DNA from: Chlorobiota bacterium | GTDB taxonomy: Bacteria > Bacteroidota > Ignavibacteria > OLB7 | Direction of reading: 5' to 3' | NCBI GenBank assembly: GCA_016700335.1 | Contig: CP065014.1 | Location: 1,277,001 to 1,341,000, forward strand | DNA length: 64,000 bases | Shown: one piece after another, positions 63,830 through 64,000 of the stretch | Numbering within the stretch: position 1 is the first letter of the stretch | How the letters are laid out: every line of letters starts with the position of its first letter | The notes under the pieces: model-generated | The model's input: only the letters and a program-made list of their open reading frames with translations | What the model was told of the DNA's origin: nothing | The model's database searches: none | Translations under genes and position numbers: made by a program

Positions 63830-64000
63830 ATGAATATATTAATTTTCAATTGGCAATGTTGGACTAACCCATTAGCCGGTGGCGCGGAAGTCCATTTACA
63901 TGAAATCTTTAAAAGAATTGTTAAAGCCGGAAATAGTGTTACACTCTTTTGTTCTAACTATAAAGGTGGTTCAGTTGAAGAAGTTATTGATGGAATTAAA
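63830..64000 (+). CDS. N-terminus of a GT4-type glycosyltransferase, truncated by the window
   Basis: 57 codons to the window edge: MNILIFNWQCWTNPLAGGAE, then VHLHEIFKRIVKAGNSVTLF. The first beta strand, the GGAE acceptor-loop motif and the following helix are typical for the N-terminal domain of family 4 glycosyltransferases. The remainder lies outside the window. Confidence 0.85.
   Translation, partial: MNILIFNWQCWTNPLAGGAEVHLHEIFKRIVKAGNSVTLFCSNYKGGSVEEVIDGIK

Noticed and set aside
1..64000. tRNA, rRNA, prophage, toxin-antitoxin or restriction genes
   Set aside because: No matching signatures were seen on reading both strands; tRNA detection by eye is imperfect, and a covariance-model scan would settle it.

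Overview
The window is a strongly AT-rich chromosomal segment of a Bacteroidota/FCB-group bacterium. The evidence is: type IX secretion C-terminal domains (M43 protease, 1349-residue surface protein, one pseudogene), a TonB receptor paired with a DUF4249 lipoprotein, many Sec lipoproteins, sparse Shine-Dalgarno sequences, and promoters with the Bacteroidota -7 element TAnnTTTG. A Kapaibacteria- or Ignavibacteria-like lineage would fit, but this cannot be fixed from the window alone. No rRNA, tRNA, CRISPR or phage genes were seen.

Layout. 1-8.4 kb (minus strand): a possible long operon running from squalene/hopanoid synthases (hpnC, hpnD) through a lipoprotein and a 69-residue protein into hrcA-grpE-two unknown genes-dnaJ, then a separate lipoprotein gene. 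8.5-19.7 kb (plus): a TetR regulator with an operator on its own promoter, a decayed IS3-like element, then TonB receptor, DUF4249 lipoprotein, TolC-type channel, membrane-fusion protein and RND pump. 19.8-24.8 kb: a secreted M43 metalloprotease, a decayed stretch with 16 copies of a 7-bp repeat and remains of two secreted proteins, a lipoprotein, and a 58-residue membrane protein. 24.8-30.2 kb (minus): tryptophanase, then tryptophan 2,3-dioxygenase, 3-hydroxyanthranilate dioxygenase, 4-hydroxyphenylpyruvate dioxygenase and homogentisate dioxygenase. 30.5-38 kb (plus): a nitrous-oxide-reduction cluster (cytochrome c, lipoprotein-type NosZ, a membrane-protein/NosL fusion, NosD, NosF, NosY), a truncated globin and a CopD-like protein. 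38-40.5 kb (minus): fasciclin lipoprotein, a histidine-rich membrane protein resembling heme-copper oxidase subunit I, and a Crp/Fnr regulator. 40.7-64 kb: CoA-transferase, glycosyltransferase, HAD hydrolase, ilvE, dsbD, fatty-acid hydroxylase, metallophosphoesterase, a broken phoD, dapD-aroK-aroB, the giant type IX protein, two tandem M3 oligopeptidases, an SRPBCC protein, a DUF1573 lipoprotein and the start of a glycosyltransferase.

The most notable observation is regulatory. Five promoters in 24.4-38.7 kb share one 45-bp architecture: a palindrome of the form TRTGAT-N4-ATCAYA, then exactly 21 nt, then a TAnnTTTG-like -7 element. They precede the cytochrome c/nosZ genes, the homogentisate/dioxygenase operon, tryptophanase, a fasciclin lipoprotein and an uncharacterised lipoprotein. 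The obvious candidate regulator is the Crp/Fnr protein at 39934-40524. It has no cysteine and no histidine and lacks the cAMP-phosphate arginine, so its signal is unknown. The inferred regulon links N2O respiration with tryptophan and tyrosine breakdown.
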